From the NCBI GenBank assembly GCA_934045075.1, contig OW203740.1, positions 15,352,346-15,416,345 on the forward strand: 64,000 nucleotides of DNA, written 5' to 3'. The stretch comes from Yponomeuta sedellus (taxonomy: Eukaryota; Arthropoda; Insecta; Lepidoptera; Yponomeutidae). This document shows positions 22,833-33,623 of the stretch, piece by piece; position 1 is the first letter of the stretch; the number at the start of each line of letters is the position of its first letter. Below the pieces are notes generated by a model. That model saw nothing but the letters and a program-made list of their open reading frames with translations, did no database searches and had not been told where the DNA came from. A program made the position numbers and the translations under genes.

Positions 22833-23342
22833 CTGGAACGGAAGGTATTTTTAGGAGTGTTGCTCTACTATGTGATACTATGTTGATGTTTAGATGACAA
22901 GGATGTCTGGAATTAAAGCCAATACAATGCATGAGTGCACGACGACCTCTGCATTTGCCTACCATGCGAGAGGCCTCGGGATTCGAACCCCGGCTGGGGT
23001 CAAAAACCAGGTCTTGGATGTTTATATGTTTGTAATGTCGCTGTTTCTGGTTCCCACGACACTGGGTATATTAGCATGGGGCCAGAAGCAATGTATCTGA
23101 CTGTATGTAGGTAAATGTTTATATTCTTTTTAATGCACTAACCCGTGCTAAGGACAATTTAAAAAACCTATTTAGAGGTTAAAATTCCACACATGCTTCG
23201 AATATTCGAACCCGGGACCTCTGGCTATCCGTGCCAGAGGTCGTATGAGGTAGGAGGTGTATGTAAATGTTCTGTTATGTTATATGTCTTATAGTAATTA
23301 ACAGGTTAGTGCATTAAAAAGAGTATAATCAGAGTGACTTAC

Positions 23343-23463
23343 GTTGCCCGGTGGACTCCATCCTGCTAGCAGTGTTGACAGTGTCTCCGAAGAGGCAGTA
23401 GTGCGGCATCTTGACTCCCACCACTCCGGCGCAAACCGGCCCCGAGTGTACCCCAACACGGAC
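23343..23463 (-). CDS. Guanylate cyclase exon: [15 protein letters not shown] segment
   Basis: The acceptor is TGCCAG and the donor is CAAC|GTAAGT. Peptide [20 protein letters not shown], then [20 protein letters not shown]. The Cys that helps select guanine and the N-T-A-S-R-M active-site residues are intact. Confidence 0.95.
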
Positions 23464-23469
23464 CTGGCA

Positions 23470-25195
23470 AGTAGAAATGTAGATTCAGTAATGCGCGATA
23501 TTGTCGAAAACGTGAGTCTTAGTTTATCTACTCTGGAACTATACAAAGATTATAAAACTGAAAACAAAACTTTTATGACAAGCATTACGCATAGGCCAAA
23601 AATAAAAAAAAGTTTTATTACGATACAGGTCTTGTGTCGAGAAGGTTGAACCTCTACTTTTAAAAAAAAGGTTTCAAGGAACGAGTTCGCGGCGACACGT
23701 ATGCGCAATCGATGTTTGCGCCTTGGCGCCAACATTTTACATTTAAAATAACTATTCAATATTTAAACAAAGTTTGGTTCTGTTTCATATTATGTATTAT
23801 AGTATGAGATTAGGTATAAAGTAGTGTATGGCACTGTACATAACTTGGTCTTATAACACTCGTGTGATACTTACTATAAAAAAACTCGCCTACGGCTCGT
23901 TTTTTTAAAACACACTCGTGTTATAAGAACCCTTATTAATTATGCAACAGTATCATAAACTACTATAATTTAATTTTATAATGCAACATTAGCATTTAAT
24001 TGTATTACTATGCATAAAGTAATCTAAACTAATGTAATGTGATGGATTATCAATGCAAATCTACAACACGGCGGCATACATAGGTTTTAGAGTTCGAAAG
24101 AAAGAAATAAATCTGTGTTTCCTTAAAAAAATAAAAAGTCAAGATGTCGGAGCTCCAAGAAGTGGTGGAAAAGCTTGGAGTACAATAAGAGAAGGGGCAG
24201 AATAGGGAAAAATAGTAAGTAGTACTGTAGTAGGTACTCTATTAGTAGTACTTTAGGAAGTAGGAAAGTAAACGGGAAGGAATTAGAGAAAGGGATAATA
24301 ATCAGAATAATGAAATCACCCTGAACCGGTTAGCTTACAAACGCCGTATATTTTATCTCTGGTGCGCACTACCTTCTACACGTTCTCTTTTTATTTGACA
24401 AAACTAACACCATTGTCAGCGTGTTTGATTGGTTCATGATTTTTTCATGTTTTGTAAAATTATTAAATGCAGATGTCTCAACACTTGTATCGCACGGTGA
24501 GTAGTCTTCGTCAGGTCGTCCTGGCAACTATCCAAGTCTTTGCTGTTGTGGATTGCGTCAGAGATGTGTGCGTTCCACTGCAGGCGCACACAGGTTATGT
24601 TGGTATTCTAGACGTTTTCAATGGGATAATGCGGGGGCGTATCCTATTTAGGAAACAGATTGAGTTTGTGTTGATTTAGTTCCGTAGTTTGTGATAAAGT
24701 ACAATGAAAGAGAGAAGGAAGTCAGAATAAAAAAGAAGGTAGAATAAAACAACGAAAGGATAGTAGAGATAAACGATGATACCGGTATTCAGGAATGCAT
24801 CATACCAAAAGATAAATTAAGTTATTTTTTTTTCTAACTTTCTGGTATAAATGCACTTTGTATACAGTAGAACAATGAAACGGCACAATAATAAAAAATG
24901 CAAATCAGTAGGATAGAAAAAGTAAGTCAGATTAAGTGAGACAAAGAAACGATGGATAATGATGTTGATGATAAGGGTTGGACACTCTATCTACGGGTTG
25001 GACAGATCCTGTCGGCCTGGGTATTACGATGGGACGAGTCACGCGTTTTGTGGTGATTAAATGTCAGAATTTGGCAATAAATGTACTGAAAAGTCGTGAC
25101 TTACGACATTTAAAGACTAATGTTATCATACTACCCAGGCAGAGGTGCATTCATACCTGTTACGAAAATTTTTGAACTAAAACTTTCGTAAGCAC
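23470..25195. other. Intron stretch without assigned features
   Basis: Guanylate-cyclase intron. Only short motifs seen: a CACTCGTGT inverted pair (23850-23930) and purine-rich tracts (24150-24310, 24700-24960). No coding sequence or recognisable element. Confidence 0.5.
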
Positions 25196-25199
25196 AACA

Positions 25200-25421
25200 C
25201 ATTGTAGACTTTTAGTCCGGATTTACTTACGGGTGTTACTTACTATCTCGGCGCGCCCGCGCCGAGATAGTGCTTGCCCGTAGTGTGAGACAAGCAACCG
25301 ACGACGCGAGCTCCGTCTCTGCTCACCATGATTAAGCTCTGCGAATCGGAGCGAAACCTGGTCGGATTTTTCCGATATAACAACACCCGTAAGTAAATCC
25401 GGACTAAAAGTCTACAATCTG
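25200..25421. repeat. MITE with 38-bp inverted ends and internal palindrome
   Basis: Left ATTGTAGACTTTTAGTCCGG, right CCGGACTAAAAGTCTACAAT; the inner ACTATCTCGGCGCGCC palindrome lies close to the left end. Confidence 0.82.
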
Positions 25422-25739
25422 TTACGAAAAGTCTGTCATAACCTCCGTCGAAGGGAAAATGAAAGACAAGAAACGAAAGACACAAAGAAAGAAACCAAGA
25501 AAGCACAGAAGAAAACGAATGATAAATCAGACAAAGATGTAGAACAAAGAAAAGGAAGAAATCAAGCGTGCGGTGCTTGCGCAAGCAGCGATTGACTCGT
25601 ATTGTAACATTCAAGGAGATTCGCCACAAAACCGACAGCCGAGTGGCCGAGCCGTCTGAGCGACGCGTTGTACTGACATGCCGAATATTTAACTTGTGAA
25701 GCTTGGTACTGACCAATGTTACGAGGTGTAATGTAACAT

Positions 25740-25806
25740 TCTACGATAGCTAGGTACTGACCAACATTGCGTGACATTACACCTCGCAATGTTGGTCAGT
25801 ACCTAG
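25740..25806. repeat. Palindrome with TACTGACCAACATTGCG arms
   Basis: TAGGTACTGACCAACATTGC and GCAATGTTGGTCAGTACCTA flank a GTGACATTACACCTC centre. Partial copies of the arm just to the left (25705-25735). Confidence 0.72.
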
Positions 25807-26864
25807 CTTTAGAGTTTGATCGTGTAACTTCTGATATGCGGGCTGTGAGGGGCCGGCATGGGTGGAATTTTTAGAGACGATTCTCTTTACACTCAGCCAG
25901 ATGTTGCTGCCTGCACGTAATACAGAGAGTATTGTAAAGAGGTTCGAAATTTCACTGATGCCGTTGAGTTGCCCATTAGCTCAGTTGGAAAGAGTGCTGG
26001 CACGGATAGATAGATAGAGGACACTTTATTGCACAACCAGAAAAATATTACAATCATGATTCTTAAATCTAAGTAATGTTAAATCTAAGTAATATACAAT
26101 TGGCGGTCTTATCGCTAAGAGCGATCTCTTCCAGACAACCTTTGGATAGAGTGGATTGCATGAAGAATATAGTCGGTACGTGGTGCATGCACATAAATAA
26201 TTAAATCGAAAATATATTGATAGGTAGTTACTTATTATATTCTCGCACTAGATAGCACGGATGGGTGGAATTTTTAGCCTCCAAATAGGTTTTTTTTAAT
26301 ACAGTTGCTCAAAAAGTGGCGTATTACACGGACGTATAGCGTACGGGATGGGGCTATTACACACGCGTGCTTTTTTTTTACCTTTACCGCACTCGTGCCT
26401 TTTCTTTCCCAACTGTCAAAATAATGTCTATTAAAAAGAAAAACCAACCATGATTATTACTAAAAAAATCATAGAAGTTTTTATGAGCTACTAATTTGTT
26501 TCAATATCAGATTTAATGATTTGATTGAATGAGTTAAGTTAGGTTTCGATTAATTTCATCTTATTAAATTTCATTTCATATCAATAAAAACAATCTGCTG
26601 AAGACTTGGCTGTAAGGGCATAGTTCCCTTCGCCTACTAGAATGGGTGAAGAAAAAAATCTCTGCTTATATTTTTTTCAAAAATATTTTTTCTTTATTAA
26701 ATTACTTATTTTTTTCGCAACTGTATTAAAAATAGTCGTTCAGTACACGTGCGGAACCGTCATTGCCACTTGTTCCGACTGTCAACCCTCGCCTTCGGCT
26801 GCGCCTCGGCTCGTGTCTTTGCAATGACAGGAAAGGCTGTACTTGTAATGAAATATACTACTGA

Positions 26865-27375
26865 TGTGCCGATTCGATTATTAATATAATCGATTAATCG
26901 ATTACGCTGATAATCACGATCGATTAATAATTGATTATGGCCGATTTTTCGATAAATAAAAAAAAAACAAGTTTAATTGAATTACATTGATTACTACAAT
27001 ATATAAGAAAATACAAAATGAAAAACAAATTACAATCTGAAAGTATGTATTAAAAATCACAAAAAAATATAAGAAGGGCCGAGACCGATACATTTTTTAT
27101 TTAATTAAATTCCAATTAGCATTCAAAAATATTAAGTAGTGAAGATGTTTGGGAGAAGTCGTTTCCTTCTCAAATTCAATTCATTTCATTCATTAGCTTG
27201 AGAATTATTCATAGGGAAATCCCCTTGTTATGGGTTTACCATAACGAATAAACTTTAGAAAGTGTTGTGACTAATAAAATCGATCATTTCCGATTATCAA
27301 ATCATAATCGATAGTTGCCGATTATATAAATAATCGATTAATCGATTGCTGATAATCGATTCCGCACATTACTAA
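26865..27375. repeat. hAT-like MITE rich in ATCGATT
   Basis: Ends TGTGCCGATTCGATTAT and ATAATCGATTCCGCACAT, with many ATCGATTA words near both ends. AT-rich interior without coding potential. Confidence 0.65.
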
Positions 27376-27825
27376 AATATACTATTTGTAAATCATAATC
27401 TCCAGTTTTTTTCGAACTTGTAAATTATAACATAGAGGATAGCGGGTCTGTTAGAAGCGGCTAGTTTCTTTCCAGAGTACCCTCCGGTTCCCTCTATCAT
27501 GTGTGTAAGTTGTTTCTTATGGCGGTTTATGGTGTTACTCACGCAGTTATTTTCCTGTTGTTTGTCACATGTTCATAATATTACCCAAGGGTATTCATCA
27601 ATCTTCTTTTTTTTTTTTTAAAGTGCCCGGAGTGTTCCTAATCCTCGCACTGTGTTTATGCTTGTAACTAATCTTCCTCGAATTAAAATTAGCCTAAATG
27701 TTCAAAAAGGTCCTTTAACCTGATAAACATTATTGGAACATCCTAACATGCCTCTAGAATAAGATCTTGGTGTATTCTGTCTATGTAATTTATATAGTAT
27801 TTTCTAAGGTTACCACGAGCAGTAG

Positions 27826-28024
27826 ACATAATTAAAACTGTTTTTATACGGATTTATGCTCGTTTATTACATTTTTTACAATTTTCCAACGTTTCGGCAC
27901 TTTTTCAGGTGCCGTGGTCCCGGATGACTGGACCACGGCACCTGAAAAAGTGCCGAAACGTTGGAAAATTGTAAAAAATGTAATAAACGAGCATAAATCC
28001 GTATAAAAACAGTTTTAATTATGT
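27826..28024. repeat. 199-bp near-perfect hairpin, Penelope-terminal type
   Basis: Two arms of 95 bp around a 9-nt loop (27921-27929). The arms carry ACGTTTCGGCACTTTTTCAG, like the ends of Penelope elements in this window. The near-absence of mismatches suggests a recent origin or gene conversion. Confidence 0.88.
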
Positions 28025-28110
28025 AATTTATAGTTAAATACAGAATTTTTAAAACAAAACAACTATACTATTTTTATTTTTAATGCACTAACCCGTGCTA
28101 AGGACAATTT

Positions 28111-28292
28111 TAAAAACCTATTTAGAGGCTAAAAATTTCACCCATGCCGGGATTCGAACCCGCAACCTCTGGCTATCCGTGCCAGCGCTCTACCAATTGA
28201 GCTCAATTGGTAGAGCGCTGGCACGGATAGCCAGAGGTTGCGGGTTCGAATCCCGGCATGGGTGAAATTTTTAGCCTCTAAATAGGTTTTTA
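28111..28292. repeat. Perfect 182-bp palindrome made of two tRNA-like elements
   Basis: Two copies of the tRNA-like element face each other, centred at TTGAGCTCAA (28201/28202). Each half has GGTAGAGCGCTGGCACGG (A-box-like side) and GGTTCGAATCC (B box). No mismatch was seen over 91 bp per arm. Confidence 0.9.
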
Positions 28293-28340
28293 CAAAACAA
28301 CTATTTGAAAATGATGGATGGCAGTGAAGAGGGTGGTGAC

Positions 28341-28493
28341 CTCGAGGCGGTGCTGCGGGCGGTGGCGCACGACGAAGCCGCGCACGGCCTCCACCACGGC
28401 CAGCGCCAGCAGGCAGATCTCGCGCGCGTGCTGGTCGCCGTTGCGCGCCGGCAGCCCCGACACCACCATGTACGCGTCGCCGATCGTCTCCAC
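28341..28493 (-). CDS. Guanylate cyclase exon: GDAYMVVSG catalytic segment
   Basis: The acceptor is GCGGCAG and the donor is GAG|GTCACC, a weak match beyond GT. 51 codons: [51 protein letters not shown]. It holds the guanine-contacting Glu and the second metal-binding Asp. Very GC-rich; tRNA-like palindromic elements flank it within about 50-90 bp on both sides. Confidence 0.92.
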
Positions 28494-28582
28494 CTGCCGC
28501 GGACGTGGACGCGCTGCATTCAATGCTGGTGCGGTTGCGGTCATTGTGACCGCACCGGAATAGGTTAAAACATTTAACGATT

Positions 28583-29010
28583 ACACTATTTTTATTTTTA
28601 ATGCACTAACCCGTGCTAAGGTACAAATTTAAAAACCTATTTAGAGGCTAAAAATTTCACCCATGCCGGGATTTTTAGCCTCTAAATAGGTTTTTAAATT
28701 TGTTCCTTAGCACGGGTTAGTGCATTAAAAATAAAAATAGTGTAATCATGTGGGTACAGTGATATCGTTCCGATGTTAAACCTAACTGCAAAGTAGGTGG
28801 TCGGGGCTGTAAGTAATGCAATTTGCTTAAGTCAGATGTCGCTGCCTGTACGTAATACAGAGAATATTGTAAAGAGGTTCGAAATTTCACTGATGCCGTG
28901 AGTCGCCCATTGGCTCAATTGGTAGAGCGCTGGTACGGATAGCCAGAGGTTGCGGGTTCGAATCCCGGCATGGGTGAAATTTTTAGCCTCTAAATAGGTT
29001 TTTAAACATT
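28583..29010. mobile_element. Palindromic arm pair followed by a tRNA-like element copy
   Basis: 28583-28745 is an inverted pair of the arm TACACTATTTTTATTTTTAA / GTGCTAAGG / CCTATTTAGAGGC. From 28745 a full copy runs: GTGGGTACAGTGATATCG, ATACAGAGAATATTG, then the tRNA-like core (28908-28980) and GAAATTTTTAGCCTCTAAAT. Confidence 0.85.
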
Positions 29011-29872
29011 TAACAATTTTAGGGGAAACGTGCTGTGTGGTGTCGGTCTAGAGAATAGCACCAACCCAAATTCTTCCCGCGGGTGTCTTAAAAAGCGACT
29101 AAGGGACACAAATCTGCAGTACAATTCCACCGAACTGCGATCCCCAACCCGCATGCCTAGCGTGGGGATTATGGGCATTACCCTCTATGATATAGCACAA
29201 CGTGGCGCTCTATAGGGGAGGGCTATGTCCTGCAGTGGACTAGTATAGCTTGACGACGACGAGGGGAAACATCCCAGGTGGGATGACGTTCTGCGAAAAG
29301 CTGCCGGCAGATGCTGCATGCGGCAAGCTGAAGACAGGGCGCTATGGCGCTCTTTAGGGGAGGGCTATGTCCAGCGGTGGACTAATATAGCCTGAAGAAG
29401 AAGAAGAAAAACGGGCAAATACTTAGTAAAAGGATTCAAAACACCGATTTAGTTTTATAAAAAAAGACATCAATATTTTCATTACAATAAAAGATTATAA
29501 TACTACTTTCAGACATTTTGGCTGAAACACCCATCACATCGCGTAACATCACGCTCAGTAAACTTTACCCGTGCTTTATTGTGACTACTAGTGATTACGA
29601 TGTTTGTTTACTTGGGCGTGATGTCAATTTCGACGCCATAACATTGGGAGCTGTTATCCCACAGATTTAATAGTAGATTGTTAACCAAGGGCTATATGAC
29701 ATCAAATGCATATGAGGTTTTTGGCGCCCGAGCGCATCGAGGGCGCTAATTAGCCCGAGTTTGCAATTAATGCTTACACCCGAGGTAAACACTCTGCTTT
29801 ACATATCGATTGTGAGGTAAGTAAAAAAACAAGAAAGCAGGTTGACTTTTTTTTTTGACTTGACTCGACCAC

Positions 29873-30062
29873 CTTATAAACGTCATAGGACCCTATGATC
29901 CTGTCAAAAGTGCTATAAAAGTCGTTGAGCAAATCCACAACCTCTATGGGTGTGGATTTGCTCACAGCTTAGTGAAGCCGACAATGTCGCTGAAGTAGAC
30001 TGTAACGCACTCGAAACTTTCTGACCGGACCATCTCACCAGCGATGAGCTGATTGCTAGTAC
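29873..30062 (-). pseudogene. Decayed tandem duplicate of the catalytic exon (copy A)
   Basis: Closer to the functional exon than copy [19 protein letters not shown] is readable, then a TGA and a one-base deletion near ELCAAST, then in another frame [20 protein letters not shown] and GSYDVYK. The donor position reads GTGGTC instead of GTGAGT. The offset to copy B is about 213 bp. Confidence 0.87.
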
Positions 30063-30085
30063 GATAGTGGCGATATTCGACTCAC

Positions 30086-30278
30086 CTTATAAACGTCATA
30101 GAAGTTAATGATCCTAACGAAGTTACTCTACACGTCGTTGAGCAAATCCATCACCTGTATTGAGGTGGAAGCTGCGCACAACTCAGTAAAGTCAATAATG
30201 TTGCTTAAGTAAACTAAGACGCATTCGGAGCTGTTCCGGCTGAATCACCTCACCCGCCATGAATTGAATAATAATACG
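30086..30278 (-). pseudogene. Decayed tandem duplicate of the catalytic exon (copy B)
   Basis: The sequence resembles the functional exon along its whole length, including a donor-like GTGAGTCGAATATCG matching the functional donor context. The frame is broken: an extra base near the FECV position, DIVGFT decayed, and a stop in the LNDLY region. The 24 bp of intron after the functional donor recur after this copy, so exon plus a little intron was duplicated as one unit of about 216 bp. Confidence 0.85.
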
Positions 30279-30301
30279 ATAGTGGGCGATATTCCACTCA
30301 C

Positions 30302-30494
30302 CTTATAAACGTCATAGAATCCGATGATCCTATCAAACGTACTGTAGAGGTCGTTGAGCAAATCCACCACCTGTATGGGTGTGGAAGCGGCGCACAGCTC
30401 AGTGAAGCCTACAATGTCGCTGAAGTAGACTGTGACGCACTCGAAACTTTCTGGCTGGACCACCGCCCCCGCCATGAGCTGCTCGGCTACCGGC
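30302..30494 (-). CDS. Guanylate cyclase exon: first half of catalytic domain (functional copy)
   Basis: The acceptor is CTCTCAAG and the donor is AAG|GTGAGTGG. Peptide [58 protein letters not shown], then FYDVYK. DIVGF carries the first metal-binding Asp. The acceptor was placed by the frame and the family junction L-P-R-P/S-V-A. Two decayed tandem copies follow at 30086-30278 and 29873-30062. Confidence 0.94.
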
Positions 30495-30574
30495 CTTGAG
30501 AGATACAAGTGCGGGTTAAGCTGTGCAACAATAAGTATACATTTTGACAAATGGGACTTTAAAATAAAGTAAGC

Positions 30575-30985
30575 AGATAAAGAACACTTTATTGCACAAC
30601 AAGAAAAATATTACTACCATGATTCTTAAATCTAAGTAATGTTATACAATTGGCAGTCTTATCGCTAAGAGCGATCTCTTCCAGACAACCTTTGGATGGT
30701 GAAGTATGTCTTGTGCATCATTTTGTAACGTATTGGCGCATTCTTTTACATTTTTTGTGTGGAATGCAGGGTAAGCCGCCCATTAGCTCGTTGGACAGAC
30801 GATCTGAAGCAAATCGCTGGCAGCGGATGGATGAGTTGAAAGAAGTGGCGGGCCTTGGAAAAGGTTTGTGTTCGATTGATTGGTCTCTTTCAGAAATAAG
30901 CTCGCCTTTGTACATGTTATTTCTTATGTAATGTCCCGTTAAATGTTTCGTGTGCAATAAAGTAGGTATAATAAGAATAATATTT
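30575..30985 (+). repeat. Dispersed repeat, TTATCGCTAAGAGCGATCTC family
   Basis: The head (CACTTTATTGCACAACAAGA, CAGTCTTATCGCTAAGAGCG) and tail (AATAAGCTCGCCTTTGTACA) of one family. Other pieces: 2040-2150, 2690-2750, 5130-5215, 9695-9790, 26010-26130, 33195-33275, 51115-51230, 52715-52820, 61265-61395. Confidence 0.75.
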
Positions 30986-31169
30986 GGTTTACTATTTTTG
31001 GATGTGCGAGGAAGAGGGATGTCACCCGAGAAACATGTTTTAAGAAGTTAATTAGTTTCCTTGCCAATTATCTTCATCAAAAACTAAGAATATGGAAATA
31101 AAATTTCTTGTTCCGCTGTAGACCACATTTGTTAATAAGATACAAAATTCTTTGTTTTCAAGCATTTAC

Positions 31170-31316
31170 CTGGGTAACACCTGATACAGCAGCTCCTCCG
31201 AGCGTCGCTTCTCCATCGAGAGCTGCTCCGTCTTCTCCTCTACGAGGGACTCCAAGTTATTGGCGTACTGCTCCATGCGGCGCAACAAGTCGTCCATCAG
31301 GTTGTCACAGTAGCCT
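31170..31316 (-). CDS. Guanylate cyclase exon: dimerization coiled coil
   Basis: The acceptor is CCTCAG and the donor is CAG|GTAAATG. Peptide [20 protein letters not shown], then [20 protein letters not shown] and LLYQVLP. The heptad-rich signalling helix ending L-L-Y-x-V/M-L-P is the standard linker to the cyclase domain. Confidence 0.94.
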
Positions 31317-31544
31317 CTGAGGAGGAATAAATAAAAAAACTTACATCCAATCCCATCAGTCGGTCCCTTAATGCTGAGGATCGTGGCCGCTATGACGGGG
31401 ATGGGTGTAGAATGCTCTCCATCTGAACTTGTTGGAAGAATTTAAGTGTTATTCCATTAGTGATCTGGTCACCCTAATTAGAGGGCGCTCTGCCTCAAGA
31501 CTACTTCTGTAATTCGAAGGCCTTGAGAGATTATGTCTTAGGAC

Positions 31545-31880
31545 AATGCGATTTCAACCCCTGTATGTCCCCACTGCTGGGGCACGGGTCTCTTCCTGCG
31601 TTGCAGGAAGGTTAGGCCATACTCAACCACGGGGGCCAAGTCCGGGTTGGTGGAGGTTTGTAAGACAGTGGCGGGCCTTACTGTCAGAAGTTATCAAGCC
31701 GCCTATAAGGCCTCTGACATGGCTTAACGACTGCGATTACATGACAGCCGGCACCCACGGCTTAACGTGCCTTGCGAAGCACGGAAGCGCTCGGAAAAAT
31801 GCCACTAGCGGTAGTAACGGGACGGTCACCCATCCCGCACCTGACCGCGCCTGTTGTTGCTTAACTCGAGTGATTGATTC
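31545..31880 (+). repeat. Dispersed repeat, CCCACTGCTGGGGCACGGGT family
   Basis: About 330 bp. Best copy here; others at 12300-12500 (minus), 36345-36600 (plus), 50490-50755 (minus), 53035-53345 (plus) and a fragment near 32320. Probably SINE-like; short open frames across it recur because of the repeat, not because of coding. Confidence 0.82.
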
Positions 31881-32522
31881 CAAATCTGAACGGAAGTAGA
31901 AAAGCTGAAAAAGGTAGAAATATAACAATAAAACAAGACGAGAAAGAAGAAGAAGAACAAGATTGGTCTGAATTGTCTGGTGCCAAAGACCTATCGTTCA
32001 CGTTTCCTTAAGATTTCAATGGAGCCAATCCGATAAACTATTTTGAGTCTGAAGAGGGTCCAGGGATATGGATGGCGAATAACCGTGAGAGATGGTATAA
32101 GGAGGAGGTAGGCTGACGATGATGATGTTTAGATCACATCCATCTACCGAACTGGCGTCGTTAATCATCTGTGTTTGGAATTCTCACAAGATGAGATGAA
32201 ATTCCAGCAACACCGGAAACGGCAAGTTGCTGTTATAAATGGTGTGTGAGTGAGTGGTGGGTGCGGAATGCCGTTTTCCATATAAAGTGGCATATATCAT
32301 ATCATCAACACATTATGTCCTCACCGAGGGGCACGGGTCTATTTCCTGAGGAAGGAAGGGGTCAAGTCTGGATTGGTGGAGGCTTGCAATACTAGTGGCT
32401 TGTCTATCATTAAGAAATACTCCTGACAGTTCTTACTGTCAGTGTTTCTCGTTAGGAGTAATTCGCGATACTCATACATAGTTATATATAAAAGTATATT
32501 CGCGATTATTTATTAGGTAAAT

Positions 32523-32638
32523 CGTAATTACCTCATTTCCCGACGTTTCGGCAGCGTTATAGTCGCCGTGGTCTCGGGTAGACCGAAGTGGCGGATCACG
32601 GTAACGCTGCCGAAACGTCGGGAAATAAGGTAACTACG
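32523..32638. repeat. Imperfect hairpin, Penelope-terminal type
   Basis: Arms carry TTCCCGACGTTTCGGCAGCG and its inverse. A single arm of the same sequence lies at 9230-9345. It sits about 90 bp downstream of the guanylate-cyclase exon at 32728. Confidence 0.82.
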
Positions 32639-32727
32639 TTTTACTGCCAGGAGTTTTTAGCCACCCTAAGGCCTCTACTTGGCTTAACGAGTGCACCTAT
32701 TTGATCGTTCAGGGCAGGCTCACTCAC

Positions 32728-32917
32728 TTGATATAGTTGGCGTTGATGGCGTCGAAGCTGGGTCGCTCGTCGGGCGCCTGCGCCCAGCAGCGCGCCGCTA
32801 GATCCAGCAGCTCGCCCGCGCCGCCCCCGCCCGCCGCCGCCGCGCCCTCCCCCTCCGCCGCCCTCACCAGAGGCCGGAAGGGCGGCGACTCGTGTGCGCA
32901 CACGCGGGAGACGATTT
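32728..32917 (-). CDS. Guanylate cyclase exon: end of kinase-homology domain, Gly/Ala insert
   Basis: The acceptor is CACTAG and the donor is CAA|GTGAGTG. Peptide IVSRVCAHESPPFRPLVRAA, a low-complexity Glu/Gly/Ala run of about 12 residues, then LLDLAARCWAQAPDERPSFD and AINANYIK. Relatives lack most of the Gly/Ala run at this place, so it looks like a lineage-specific expansion of GC-rich codons. The exon is strikingly GC-rich compared with its introns. Confidence 0.91.
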
Positions 32918-33464
32918 CTAGTGCACAATTTGATAGGGTACTCGTACTATACAATTAAAATATTGCACCCCTTCCTCTGTTACTTTGTAAAGAGATGAGC
33001 GGATACTGGACACAGAATCGATTTTTCCATTTAGCACCCACTCCGCACCCTAAAGTTCGTTCGTGAGGTGGGTGCACGTAGCGTGCATTTTGGTCTTAAA
33101 GGCCAACTGACTGAAACTCAGCGCTGATAGCGCGGAAAGCATACATTTATAATAACAGTGACACGCCGCGACCTTTATTTACCTTCGTTACTCTTTAGAT
33201 TAGATTAGAACTCTTTATTGTACACACCAGAAAACAAAATACATAAAAAGGCCTTCTAAGAGAAGGCCTGGGCTAAATAACATCACTCATTCATTAATTT
33301 ACTCCCTCTTAATCACACACATTACCGACTCTTTCACGCACTAACTGACTCACTCATGGGTGGCACAAGTGGCATAAACGTGACTTTACGGTGTATATGA
33401 ATCAGTATCAAAATATGATTCAGCAACGAAGGGTAACACCATTGGGTAATGGTAATTTACTCAC

Positions 33465-33623
33465 CTCTATTCGTCATGGTAGGCGTGTAGTGATGAAACG
33501 GCCCCGCGCGGAGCACGATCTCTTCAAGTATGATGGCGAAGCTGTACACGTCTCCTTTTAACGAGGCGGCTGCACCGGGGTACACGCTTCCGGGGATCAG
33601 CTCTGGAGCTGTCCAGAGGAGCT
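33465..33623 (-). CDS. Guanylate cyclase exon: APE region of kinase-homology domain
   Basis: The acceptor is CCTCAG and the donor is AGAG|GTGAGT. Peptide LLWTAPELIPGSVYPGAAAS, KGDVYSFAIILEEIVLRA, GPFHHYTPTMTNR. The L-W-x-A-P-E and K-G-D-V-Y-S-F-A-I-I-L-E-E-I motifs are diagnostic. Confidence 0.94.

Noticed and set aside
28305..28568. Plus-strand and alternative minus-strand open frames over the GC-rich cyclase exon
   Set aside because: High GC content removes stops in all frames; only the [11 protein letters not shown] frame matches a protein family.
28908..28980. Candidate tRNA gene
   Set aside because: The cloverleaf is nearly complete, but the sequence recurs many times with the same flanks, has a mismatched acceptor stem and faces inverted copies; it is part of a mobile element.
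31546..31899. 117-codon open frame similar to others at 12141 and 36351
   Set aside because: The similarity is due to a dispersed non-coding repeat, with the reading frame in opposite or shifted orientation in other copies.
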